DNA of 15,481 bases, from positions 1-15,481 of the forward strand of contig JACQPS010000303.1 of NCBI GenBank assembly GCA_016207445.1, given 5' to 3'. Position numbers and translations under genes: made by a program. The notes beneath the pieces are model-generated. The model saw only the letters and a list, made by a program, of their open reading frames with translations. It made no database searches and was not told where the DNA came from. Source of the DNA: Gemmatimonadota bacterium (GTDB lineage Bacteria; Gemmatimonadota; Gemmatimonadetes; Longimicrobiales; RSA9). Positions 1-6,557 of this stretch are shown piece after piece (positions within the stretch are counted from its first letter, which is position 1; each line of letters begins with the position of its first letter).

Positions 1-3000
1 CCGTCGTAGAGGACCAGAGTCTCGCCGGAGGAGCGCGCCTCGAAGAAGCGGTACAGCCCGTCGGCCCTGAGCCAGCCGCGGGCCGCCGCCTCCCGTTCGA
101 GCTCCTCGACCATACCCAGCAGCTCCACGGCCTTCGGATCGCGCTCGGCCAGGAGGCGGGAGACAGGGCCCCGGAGCCCCAGGTGCTTGCCCAGGAGCAT
201 CTGGAGATTGAGATAGGGATAGATGTGACCCGGGGGAACCGACCGCAGCACATGGAGATCCAGATCCGGCGGGACCGGCACGGAGACAGTCCGTGAGACG
301 GACGGGCCCGCCGGGGTCGCCGCCGCCGGGACCGGGAGGCGCGCAGCCCCCCCGGGGGTGCCGGCGCGAAGGGCCGCCTGCTCCTCGCGAAGGGCGGCGA
401 GCAACGCTTCCCGCGTCGTCGCGCCGAAGAGGCGATTGGCGAGATCGAGCCCGTCCATGGCGTCCTTCGCGTACACGGTCGGCCCCGCGTACTCGACTGC
501 GATACGCGTGGCGGCGAACTTCCGCGTGAGGGCGGCGCCACCCACGAAGAGCGGGACCTCGATCCCCGCTGCGCGCAGATCCTGCGCGGTGGACACCATC
601 TGCTGCGCTGACTTGACGAGGAGACCCGACAGCCCGAATGCGTCGGGCTTGTGGCTGTGGTAGGCGGCGATGAGGTCCTCGGGCGGCACCTTGATCCCGA
701 GGTTGATGACGCGGTAGCCGTTGTTCTTGAGGATGATCTCCACCAGGTTCTTGCCGATGTCGTGCACATCGCCGAAGACGGTGGCCAGCACGACCTTCCC
801 CTTGCTCTGCCCTTCCACCTTCTCCAGGTACTGCTCCAGGCGCGCGACCGCCCGCTTCATCACCTCGGCCGACTGCAGCACGAAGGGCAGGATCAGCTCG
901 CCCGCGCCGAACTTGTCGCCGACTTCTTTCATTGCGGGAAGCAGCACGTTGTTGAGCACCGTTACGCCGGCTTGGTGAGTTTCCGGAGTCGGGCTCGGGC
1001 TCGCGCTCGGGCTCGGGCTCGGACCCGCCCATTCCGAGCCCGCGCCCGCGCCCGAGCCCGATGCGACCAGCGTTTGCTTGGCGATGGCCCGGTCGACGAG
1101 CTCCTCGATGCCATCCTTCTTCCGGTGCAGGATCTTCCAGTGGATCGCCTGCTCCGGCTCCATCGCCGCGGTCGGATCGATCACCTCAGTCTGGTCGGGG
1201 CCGCGCGCCTCGAAGTACGCGATGAAGCGCGCGAGCGCGTCCTCGCGGCGGTCCAGGATCAGGTCGTCCGCGAGCGCGCGCTCCTCCTCGCCGATCTCGG
1301 CGTACGGGATCACGTGCGCCGGGTTCACGATCGCCAGGTCGAGGCCGGCCTCGACGCAGTGGTGCAGGAACACGGAATTGAGCACGGCGCGCGCGTGCCT
1401 GGCGAGGCCGAAGGAGACGTTCGAGACGCCGAGGCTGGTGAGCACGCCCGGCAGCTCGGCCTTGATCAGGCGGATCCCCTCGATGGTCTCGGTCGCGGAG
1501 CGGCGGAACTCGGCGTCGCCCGTCGCAAGCGTGAAGGTCAGGTCATCGAAGACGAGGTCCTCGGCAGCCAGGCCGTATTCGCCCACGACGATGTCGTAGA
1601 TGCGCCGCGCGACCTCGAGCTTGCGCTGTGCGGTCTTGGCCATCCCCTGCTCGTCGATCGTGAGCGCGATGACCGCCGCGCCGTGCTCGACCGCGAGCGG
1701 CACGACGGCGTCGATGCGGACGCGTCCGTTCTCCAGGTTGATCGAGTTGATGATGGCGCGGCCGGGGTACTGCTCGAGCGCGGCGCGCACGACGTCGGCT
1801 TCGGTCGTGTCGATGACGAGCGGCGCCTCCACGCCCTGCGCGAGCAGTTTCACCAGCCGCCGCATCTGCTCGGCCTCGTCCTGTCTCTCGGTGAGCGCGA
1901 CGCACACGTCCAGCAGGTGGCCGCCGCCCTCGACCTGCTGGCGCGCGACCTGCAGCACGCCGTCGTAGTCATCGGCCAGGAGCAGGCGCTTGACCACGCG
2001 CGAGCCCTGCGTGTTCACGCGCTCGCCGATCAGCGCCGGCGGCGGGTCCTGCACCATGCCGGTCGCGGTCATGGCGCTGGCGACGCGCGCGACGCGCTTC
2101 GCCTCTCGTGCGCGCGGCGGCTTCCCCCAGACCCGTTCGACCACGAGGCGCAGGTGCTCGGGCGTCGTGCCGCAGCACCCACCCACGATGTTCACGCCGA
2201 AGCCGACGAACTCCTCGTGGGCCTCGGCCAGCTCCTCGGGCGTGAGCGGGTACACCGCGCGGCCGCCCTCGTTGTGCGGGATGCCCGCGTTCGGGATCAC
2301 GCTGATCGGGGTGCGCGCGTGCTCGCACAGGAAGCGCACCGGCTGGCGCATGTGCTCGGGGCCGGTCGAGCAGTTCAGCCCCAGCACGTCGACGCGCAGC
2401 GCCTCCAGGATGGCCATGGCGGCGGAGATATCGGTGCCGAGCAGCATGCGGCCGGAGGTGTCGAGCGTGACCTGCGCCTGGATCGGCCGCCACGCGCCCG
2501 CCTCGCGGAAGTAGCGGCGGATGCCCGCGACCTGGGCCTTCACTTCCAGGATGTCCTGGCTGGTCTCGACCAGGAGGACGTCGGCGCCCCCCTCGACCAG
2601 GCCGCGCGCCTGCTCCGCGAACACGCCCGCGAGCTCGTCGTAGGTGATGTTGCCGAGTGCGGGGTCGGACGTGCTCGGCAGGTAGCCGCTCGGGCCGATG
2701 CTGCCAGCCACGAAGCGAGGCCGCTCGGCGGTCGCGAACGAGTCCGCGACCCGGCGCGCCAGCGCCGCCGCCGCGCGGTTCAGCTCCAGCACGCGGTCCT
2801 GGAGACCGTACTCTCGGAGCGTGAGACGGTTGGCGCGGAACGTATCGGTCTCGACGACGTCGCACCCCACCTCCAGGAAGGAGGCGTGGATCGACTCGAT
2901 CACGTCCGGCCGCGTCACCACCAGGTGATCGTTGCACCCTTCGAGCGCGGGGCCGCCGAAGTCCTGCGCGGCGAGCCCCCGCGCCTGGATGCTCGTCCCC

Positions 3001-3062
3001 ATGGCGCCGTCGTAGACGAGGACGCGGTCCTTCAGGACCTCGAGGTAGCGGCTTTCGGACAT
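1..3062 (-). CDS. metH: Cobalamin-dependent methionine synthase (C-terminus cut by window edge)
   Basis: Transfers a methyl group from methyltetrahydrofolate through cobalamin to homocysteine, making methionine in the cytosol. I read 1020 codons from ATG at 3062 with no stop before the edge. Domains in order: homocysteine-binding (about 1-310) with zinc ligands C231 (GLNCSTGPEH) and C296/C297 (GGCCGTTPEH); pterin-binding from about 345 (ALIGERVNTQGSR); cobalamin cap from about 640; cobalamin domain with GDVHDIG, where H767 is the lower cobalt ligand; an Ala/Pro-rich linker; and the start of the AdoMet activation domain (about 925 on, PPGHIYPYLN). Family members are usually about 1150-1230 residues, so roughly the last 130-200 are missing. 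The start is chosen because MSESRYLEVLKDRVLVYDGAMG aligns with family N-termini; GGAG lies only 2 nt upstream, an unusually short spacing. Odd feature: a Gly/Ser then Ser/Pro low-complexity insert at residues 667-693. A promoter, SAM-II-like element and terminator lie upstream. Confidence 0.96.
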   Translation of the reverse strand, partial: MSESRYLEVLKDRVLVYDGAMGTSIQARGLAAQDFGGPALEGCNDHLVVTRPDVIESIHASFLEVGCDVVETDTFRANRLTLREYGLQDRVLELNRAAAALARRVADSFATAERPRFVAGSIGPSGYLPSTSDPALGNITYDELAGVFAEQARGLVEGGADVLLVETSQDILEVKAQVAGIRRYFREAGAWRPIQAQVTLDTSGRMLLGTDISAAMAILEALRVDVLGLNCSTGPEHMRQPVRFLCEHARTPISVIPNAGIPHNEGGRAVYPLTPEELAEAHEEFVGFGVNIVGGCCGTTPEHLRLVVERVWGKPPRAREAKRVARVASAMTATGMVQDPPPALIGERVNTQGSRVVKRLLLADDYDGVLQVARQQVEGGGHLLDVCVALTERQDEAEQMRRLVKLLAQGVEAPLVIDTTEADVVRAALEQYPGRAIINSINLENGRVRIDAVVPLAVEHGAAVIALTIDEQGMAKTAQRKLEVARRIYDIVVGEYGLAAEDLVFDDLTFTLATGDAEFRRSATETIEGIRLIKAELPGVLTSLGVSNVSFGLARHARAVLNSVFLHHCVEAGLDLAIVNPAHVIPYAEIGEEERALADDLILDRREDALARFIAYFEARGPDQTEVIDPTAAMEPEQAIHWKILHRKKDGIEELVDRAIAKQTLVASGSGAGAGSEWAGPSPSPSASPSPTPETHQAGVTVLNNVLLPAMKEVGDKFGAGELILPFVLQSAEVMKRAVARLEQYLEKVEGQSKGKVVLATVFGDVHDIGKNLVEIILKNNGYRVINLGIKVPPEDLIAAYHSHKPDAFGLSGLLVKSAQQMVSTAQDLRAAGIEVPLFVGGAALTRKFAATRIAVEYAGPTVYAKDAMDGLDLANRLFGATTREALLAALREEQAALRAGTPGGAARLPVPAAATPAGPSVSRTVSVPVPPDLDLHVLRSVPPGHIYPYLNLQMLLGKHLGLRGPVSRLLAERDPKAVELLGMVEELEREAAARGWLRADGLYRFFEARSSGETLVLYD
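991..1060. repeat. GC-rich inverted hexamer repeat inside metH
   Basis: Repeats of GGGCTC run rightward at 991-1023 and of GAGCCC at 1033-1060. The arm 996-1023 pairs with 1033-1060 at 25 of 28 positions around a 9-nt loop (1024-1032), giving a long, very stable hairpin. On the metH strand it is translated in frame as a Gly/Ser/Ala run followed by a Ser-Pro run (residues 667-693). This falls where other MetH proteins have a short loop between helices of the cobalamin cap. It looks like a mobile palindromic repeat that has been tolerated as a linker. The origin is inferred; the repeat itself is directly visible. Confidence 0.85.
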
Positions 3063-3071
3063 GGCTCCAAG

Positions 3072-3105
3072 AAAAAACCCCGCAAGCCCAGAGTGCATGC
3101 GGGGT
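3072..3105 (-). terminator. Intrinsic terminator in the metH leader
   Basis: On the minus strand a perfect 8-bp stem (ACCCCGCA at 3105-3098 with TGCGGGGT at 3084-3077, 13-nt loop) is followed at once by six T residues (3077-3072). It ends only about 10 nt before the metH ATG (3062) and lies after the SAM-II-like element. It therefore cannot serve a preceding gene on this strand unless it also ends yceI readthrough. Its position fits a transcription attenuator for metH. Confidence 0.85.
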
Positions 3106-3119
3106 CCGATGACCGGTAC

Positions 3120-3232
3120 GGATGTCGGTTCCCGGCACTTTAGGCTTTTGATTCGGCGATCCCGCGCTCCTGCTGGAGCGCGCCGCCCGGCGGTAGCAAG
3201 CGGCCTCAAATCCTTCCGCCGGTACGACATGC
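3120..3232 (-). promoter_or_regulatory. SAM-II (metA motif) riboswitch-like element upstream of metH
   Basis: Read on the minus strand: P1 stem CCGGCGG (3222-3216) with CCGCCGG (3193-3187), 7 bp. The loop holds GATTTGA (3212-3206) and CCGCTTGC (3203-3196). After a variable hairpin (GCGCTCC/GGAGCGC, 3181-3164) comes AAAAGCCTAAAG (3149-3138). SAM-II aptamers combine just such a P1 stem, a GATTTG and CGGCTTGC loop, and a downstream AAAGCTAAAG strand that forms the pseudoknot. Here AGGC of the loop can pair with GCCT of the tail. A further 6-bp pairing, ATGTCG (3230-3225) with CGACAT (3127-3122), could close the whole domain. The hairpin makes the P1-to-tail linker longer than in the classic form. 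The element lies between a promoter and an intrinsic terminator before metH, so SAM binding would plausibly switch metH off. Confidence 0.75.
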
Positions 3233-3239
3233 TGCAAAA

Positions 3240-3268
3240 AGGTTAACCCGGGCCCGGACCGAAGTCAA
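3240..3268 (-). promoter_or_regulatory. Probable sigma70-type promoter of metH
   Basis: Minus-strand -35 box TTGACT (3268-3263), a 17-nt spacer and -10 box TAACCT (3245-3240). The -35 box is near consensus; the -10 keeps the first, second and last consensus bases. Predicted start of transcription is near 3233, immediately before the riboswitch-like element, which fits the two being one leader. Confidence 0.6.
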
Positions 3269-3294
3269 GCCGCGGGCACGGGCGACCTCACCGA

Positions 3295-3876
3295 TTACGC
3301 CGCCTGCTCCGCCGCCTGCCTTACGGCTTCCACCTCGAGCAGAATCCGGACTTCATTCCCCACCACCACGCCACCCGTCTCCAGCGCCTGGTTCCAGGTC
3401 AGGCCGAAATCACGCCGGTCGATCTTCGTCTCCGCGCTGTAGCCGATCCGCTCGCCACCCCAGGGATCCTGCGCGCGGCCGCCATCCTCCACGCGCAGCA
3501 CCACCTCCCGGGTCACGCCCTTGATCGTGAGATCGCCGACCACGCGGAAGCGGCCCTCGCCGGCGGGCTCCACCCGACGGCTGCGGAACGTCAGCGCCGG
3601 GTACTTCTCCGCGTCGAAGAAATCGGCCGAGCGCAGGTGCGCGTCCCGCTTCTCCTCCCGGGTATCGATGCTCGCCGCAGCGATCGTCACCTCGACGCTC
3701 GACTGCGCAGGATTCGCCTCGTCCAGCACGATCCTGCCCGTCACCCCGGCGAACCGCCCCTTCACCGTCGAGACCATCAGGTGACGCACCGCGAACCCCG
3801 CCTCCGTGTGCGCCGGATCGATCTGCCACGTCGTCCGAACCGCCGCAGTCGCAAGCTCCTTCTGTGCCGTGCCCAT
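3295..3876 (-). CDS. YceI-family polyisoprenoid-binding protein, cytosolic form
   Basis: A 193-residue protein of the YceI family, a lipocalin-like beta-barrel that binds isoprenoid chains. Recognisable segments are WQIDPAHTEAGFAVRHLMVSTVKGRF (about 17-42), the SVEVTIAAASIDTREEKRDAHLRSADFF stretch with YPALTF after it, then LTIKGVTREVVL and the RRDFGLTWNQALETGGVVVGNEVRI C-terminal strands. There is no signal peptide, unlike E. coli YceI, so it should act in the cytosol. I start at ATG 3876 because AGGAGAGGA lies just upstream; a longer reading from 3915 adds residues without an equally good site. It lies 75 nt downstream of marR on the same strand and has a probable promoter of its own. The precise ligand is not known from sequence. 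Confidence 0.9.
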   Translation of the reverse strand: MGTAQKELATAAVRTTWQIDPAHTEAGFAVRHLMVSTVKGRFAGVTGRIVLDEANPAQSSVEVTIAAASIDTREEKRDAHLRSADFFDAEKYPALTFRSRRVEPAGEGRFRVVGDLTIKGVTREVVLRVEDGGRAQDPWGGERIGYSAETKIDRRDFGLTWNQALETGGVVVGNEVRILLEVEAVRQAAEQAA

Positions 3877-3909
3877 GGCTGTCCTCTCCTGTTGCGTGAT
3901 GTTTGATCG

Positions 3910-3941
3910 CTGCATTGTGCAGTCCTGTACCAGTGGTGCAA
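3910..3941 (-). promoter_or_regulatory. yceI promoter with overlapping inverted repeat (possible MarR operator)
   Basis: Minus-strand -35 TTGCAC (3941-3936), 16-nt spacer and -10 CACAAT (3919-3914), preceded by a T8 tract. A perfect inverted repeat, CTGCA-TTG-TGCAG (3910-3922), overlaps the -10. A second short palindrome, ACCAGTGGT (3929-3937), overlaps the -35 end. Palindromes over promoter boxes are the usual layout of MarR-type repressor sites, and a marR gene is adjacent. The assignment as its operator is inference. Confidence 0.45.
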
Positions 3942-3951
3942 AAAAAATGGG

Positions 3952-4392
3952 TTACACCAGCGCGGCCCGACGCTCCAGCCGCTGCAGCAAGCCGCTCAAC
4001 TGCTGCCGTGCCTCTTCTGGGAGGCCCTGCAGAAGCTCCTGCTCCGCCCGGACGCGCGCGCGCCCGGCCGCCTCATAGCGCTTCCGGCCCTCGTCGGTGA
4101 TCGCGGCGAAGACGCTGCGGCGATCGTGCGGGTCTGGAACGCGCCGCACGAGGCCGTCGCCCTCGAGCCGGTCCACCAGCTGCGTCACGTTGGACTTGAC
4201 GCACTGGATCCGCTCCGCGAGCTGCCCGAGCGGCAGCGGCTCGCCGGCGTCGACCAGGTGGCCGAGCACGTTCATCTTCGCCAGCGACAAACCCTGATCC
4301 GTCAAGGCCGCCTCGAGGCGGGCCGCAATCCGCTCACCAGTTACTAGGAGCAGTCCAAGAAGGGCCGAGTCGTCAACGCGGAAGTCGTTCAT
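3952..4392 (-). CDS. MarR-family transcriptional regulator
   Basis: A 146-residue winged-helix regulator, a typical MarR length, expected to bind DNA as a dimer. The dimerising N-terminal helix is about residues 1-32. The DNA-binding core runs about 38-100: LGQLAERIQCVKSNVTQLVDRLEGDGLVRR is the helix-turn-helix with recognition helix near 65-80, and PDPHDRRSVFAAITDEG forms the beta-wing. The only cysteine, C64, sits at the start of the recognition helix, so a thiol-sensing role is possible but unproven. I start at ATG 4392 (MNDFRVDD). A longer frame opens at 4509, but the added residues do not look like the family and a good promoter lies inside them. It is directly upstream of yceI, the likeliest target, and divergent from the gene at 4579. 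Confidence 0.92.
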   Translation of the reverse strand: MNDFRVDDSALLGLLLVTGERIAARLEAALTDQGLSLAKMNVLGHLVDAGEPLPLGQLAERIQCVKSNVTQLVDRLEGDGLVRRVPDPHDRRSVFAAITDEGRKRYEAAGRARVRAEQELLQGLPEEARQQLSGLLQRLERRAALV

Positions 4393-4398
4393 GGCTGA

Positions 4399-4427
4399 AA
4401 TATACGAGGGTGAACCAAGACGCGCAA
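4399..4427 (-). promoter_or_regulatory. marR promoter giving a probably leaderless mRNA
   Basis: Minus-strand -35 TTGCGC (4427-4422), exact 17-nt spacer and -10 TATATT (4404-4399). Six bases (TCAGCC) separate the -10 from the marR ATG, so transcription would begin at about the A of the start codon. There is no Shine-Dalgarno sequence before the ATG, which agrees with leaderless translation. Confidence 0.65.
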
Positions 4428-4443
4428 GGGGTGTAACAGAACT

Positions 4444-4490
4444 GCCGGTCCAGAAGGCCGGGGACGGCCGGTCAGAACGCCGGAATTCCG
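4444..4490. repeat. Imperfect direct repeat and palindrome upstream of marR
   Basis: GCCGGTCCAGAAGGCCGG (4444-4461) recurs as GCCGGTCAGAACGCCGG (4467-4483), a 23-bp period, about two helical turns. It is followed by the perfect palindrome CGGAATTCCG (4481-4490). They lie in the 186-bp divergent region between marR and the gene at 4579 and could be regulator sites. No function can be assigned from sequence alone. Confidence 0.4.
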
Positions 4491-4578
4491 AGGGCGGGAG
4501 CCGGGGCAAGTGCTTTGCCGGCCAACGGTTATGTGGCCGCCTGGCTCACGGATTGCGAAGCACAGGGGCGGTGCGTGC

Positions 4579-5109
4579 ATGAGACAGCTACTCCTGGCCA
4601 CGGCAGCCGGGGCGCCGCACAGGGCGCTGGAGCGTCGGGTGATCCCCACGGGAGACCCGGGGCTGCGGCTGCGGTTCTACGCGGGCGTGCGGCGGGACGT
4701 GCGGCGCGCTCTCAAGGACTTCGCGCGCTGGCTGCGGGGGCGCGTGGGCTTCGAGCACCCGGTGCAGGTCACGGTGGTGCCACACGCGACCGTCATGGGC
4801 GACCACGGCGCCGCCGGCTGGGCGCTCTTCGTGATTCCGCCGGCGGACTACCTGCGCGGGGACGTGGTGCGCATCTACCTGGGCGGGGGCGCGGCAGAGA
4901 TTCTGGAGCGCCACTTCCGCTTCTCGCGGCGTGAGGCGCTGGAGGCGCTCGTGCTGCACCTCGCGCACGAGATAAAACACTACGAGCAGTGGCGGGACGG
5001 GCTCGCGATCACGGAAAGGAACGTGAACCGCCGGGCGGCGGCGCTGCTCACGCGCTACCTGAAAGTGCGCCGGTCGTTCACGACGGCGGTGGCGGCGCGA
5101 GCGGCGTGA
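4579..5109 (+). CDS. Small HExxH-motif (zincin-like) protein of unknown function
   Basis: A 176-residue protein I cannot place in a named family. Its clearest feature is H130-E-I-K-H134 in LHLAHEIKHYEQWRDG, a classic HExxH zinc-binding helix, followed by E146 (ITERNVNRRAAALLTRY), which could be the third ligand of a gluzincin-like site. Before it, about 60-105, is an alternation of strands (HPVQVTVVPHA, GWALFVIPP, VVRIYLGGG). Residues 27-57 form a basic helical region. There is no signal peptide or membrane segment, so it should be cytosolic. Start ATG 4579 has a weak upstream GGGG; an in-frame ATG at 4510 would add 23 residues that look unlike coding sequence. It is a single gene, divergent from marR and convergent with pepP. 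A small metallopeptidase or a degenerate relative is possible; no substrate can be named. Confidence 0.75.
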   Translation: MRQLLLATAAGAPHRALERRVIPTGDPGLRLRFYAGVRRDVRRALKDFARWLRGRVGFEHPVQVTVVPHATVMGDHGAAGWALFVIPPADYLRGDVVRIYLGGGAAEILERHFRFSRREALEALVLHLAHEIKHYEQWRDGLAITERNVNRRAAALLTRYLKVRRSFTTAVAARAA

Positions 5110-5172
5110 GCCGGCACGTCAGGGTTCGGGCATCTTCGTCGGCCGGAACTCTTCCAGCTCGCAGCCGGGCGG

Positions 5173-5185
5173 CGGCGTCACGCCG
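5173..5185. terminator. Weak GC hairpin between convergent genes
   Basis: CGGCG-TCA-CGCCG lies in the 108-bp gap between the HExxH gene and pepP. It has no T-tract on either strand, so it is at best a poor intrinsic terminator. Nothing else stands out in this gap. Confidence 0.2.
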
Positions 5186-5217
5186 TCACCGGGTCGTCGA
5201 TCCTCGCCCGCAGCCCT

Positions 5218-6555
5218 TCACCACTCGATCTCCTCGGCCGCGGCCGGCAGGTGCCCGGTGAGGACGCGATTTCCGGATTGCGTGACGACGACGTCGTCCT
5301 CGATCCGGATGCCGATGCCCCGCAGCTCGTCGGGCACATTGCGGTATCCGGGGGCCTGCGCGGCATCGGGTGGATCCGCGAGCGGGACGTAGAGCCCGGG
5401 CTCGACCGTGAGGGCCATGCCGGGCTCGAGACGGCGCGGCTGCTCCCGCACGGTGTAGTCGCCGACGTCGTGCACCTCGAGCCCGAGCCAATGCGAGGAG
5501 CGGTGCGGAAGAAAGCGCCTGTACGCCTCCTCCTTCTCCACCAGCTCGTCGACCGGTCCGTCGAGCAGCTTCTGGCGCACGAGGCCTTCGACGAGCGTGC
5601 GCAGCGCGGCGCCATGCACGTCCTGAAACAGGGTGCCCGGCCGGATCGCGGCGATGGCCGCGTCGCGCGCGGCGAGCACGACTTCGTACAGTGTGCGCTG
5701 CGCCGGGGTATAGCGGCCGGAGACGGGGAACGTGCGCGAGATGTCGCCGTTGTAGAGCCCGACCGCCGCGCCCGCATCGATCAGCACCAGCTCTCCGGCG
5801 TTCATGCGGCGTGCGTTCTCGACGTAGTGCAGCACGGTCGCGTTCGCGCCGGATGCGACGATGGTCGGGAACGCCGTGCCGTCGGCGCCGCGCCGGCGGA
5901 AGGCGGCGTCGAGCGCGGCCTCCAGCTCCCACTCCCCCGCCCCGGCACCAACGAGCGGCAGGACCTCGCGAAAACCCTCCGCTGTGACGCGCGCTGCCGC
6001 TTCGATCTGCTCCAGCTCGTGCGCATCCTTGATCAGGCGCAGGTCGTCCAGCACGAGGCCGGGGTCCGCAAGGACTCGCGGGCCCCGGCCGGACCGCTGC
6101 TTGAGCTTCTTGCCGTCGACGATGATCCGTCGCACGAGTGCCTCAACCTGCTCGCGGCCCGCGCCGAGCCGGAAGTAGAGCGTGTCCGCCTTCTGCACGA
6201 TCTTCGGTAGCCGCTCGGTCAATTCCGTGACGGGATAAGCCGCGTCGGCGCCGAAATGCTCCTGCGCCGCTTCGGGCCCGCCGCGCGCGCCCGTCCACAC
6301 CTCCTGCTGCGGGTCGCGCGGGCGCACGAAGAGCACGAAGCGCGCGTCCTCGTGCGAGGGGCAGAGGACGGCGACCGCCTCGGGCTCCGTGATGCCGGTC
6401 AGGTAGTACAGCTCGGGGTCGGCCCTGTAGCGGAGCTCGAGATCTCGCCCGACGCGCAGCTCGGGCGCGGCGGGGAGGATGAGGGCCGCGTGCTCGCCCA
6501 GGAGATCGAGCAGGCGGGCGCGGCGGGCGGCGTGGTGACCCGGCTCGGCGTGCAC
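5218..6555 (-). CDS. pepP: Xaa-Pro aminopeptidase (M24B metallopeptidase)
   Basis: Cytosolic enzyme removing an N-terminal residue that precedes proline. It has 445 residues, close to E. coli PepP (about 440). An aminopeptidase-P N-terminal domain (about 5-140, with YYLTGITEPEAVAVL) is followed by the pita-bread catalytic domain (about 175-440). All five dinuclear metal ligands are visible: D260 (VLIDAG), D271 (NGDISRTF), H355 (SSHWLGLEVHDVG), E385 (LTVEPGLY) and E419 (IRIEDD). It starts 2 nt after the rtcB stop at GTG 6555, with GAAGGGG spaced 5 nt upstream. An in-frame GTG at 6561 would overlap the rtcB TGA but leaves no room for a ribosome site. It is the last gene of the archease-nhaA-rtcB-pepP operon; its link to RNA ligation is not obvious. 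Confidence 0.95.
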   Translation of the reverse strand: MHAEPGHHAARRARLLDLLGEHAALILPAAPELRVGRDLELRYRADPELYYLTGITEPEAVAVLCPSHEDARFVLFVRPRDPQQEVWTGARGGPEAAQEHFGADAAYPVTELTERLPKIVQKADTLYFRLGAGREQVEALVRRIIVDGKKLKQRSGRGPRVLADPGLVLDDLRLIKDAHELEQIEAAARVTAEGFREVLPLVGAGAGEWELEAALDAAFRRRGADGTAFPTIVASGANATVLHYVENARRMNAGELVLIDAGAAVGLYNGDISRTFPVSGRYTPAQRTLYEVVLAARDAAIAAIRPGTLFQDVHGAALRTLVEGLVRQKLLDGPVDELVEKEEAYRRFLPHRSSHWLGLEVHDVGDYTVREQPRRLEPGMALTVEPGLYVPLADPPDAAQAPGYRNVPDELRGIGIRIEDDVVVTQSGNRVLTGHLPAAAEEIEW

Positions 6556-6557
6556 GC

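Noticed and set aside
651..3143. An 830-codon open frame on the plus strand opposite metH
   Set aside because: It is Arg/His/Asp/Val-rich shadow sequence complementary to a clear MetH; high GC removes stop codons from the opposite strand. No recognisable domain.
3120..3232. SAM-I or SAH riboswitch for the metH leader
   Set aside because: There is no four-way junction or kink-turn pattern of SAM-I, and no SAH-type conserved core; the conserved strings fit SAM-II better.
1969..3237. A 422-codon minus-strand frame covering the metH leader and N-terminus
   Set aside because: It is a different frame from MetH, Arg/Gly/Pro-rich, and would run through the promoter, riboswitch-like element and terminator.
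5251..6210. A 319-codon plus-strand frame opposite pepP
   Set aside because: Shadow of pepP, whose five metal ligands are intact on the other strand.
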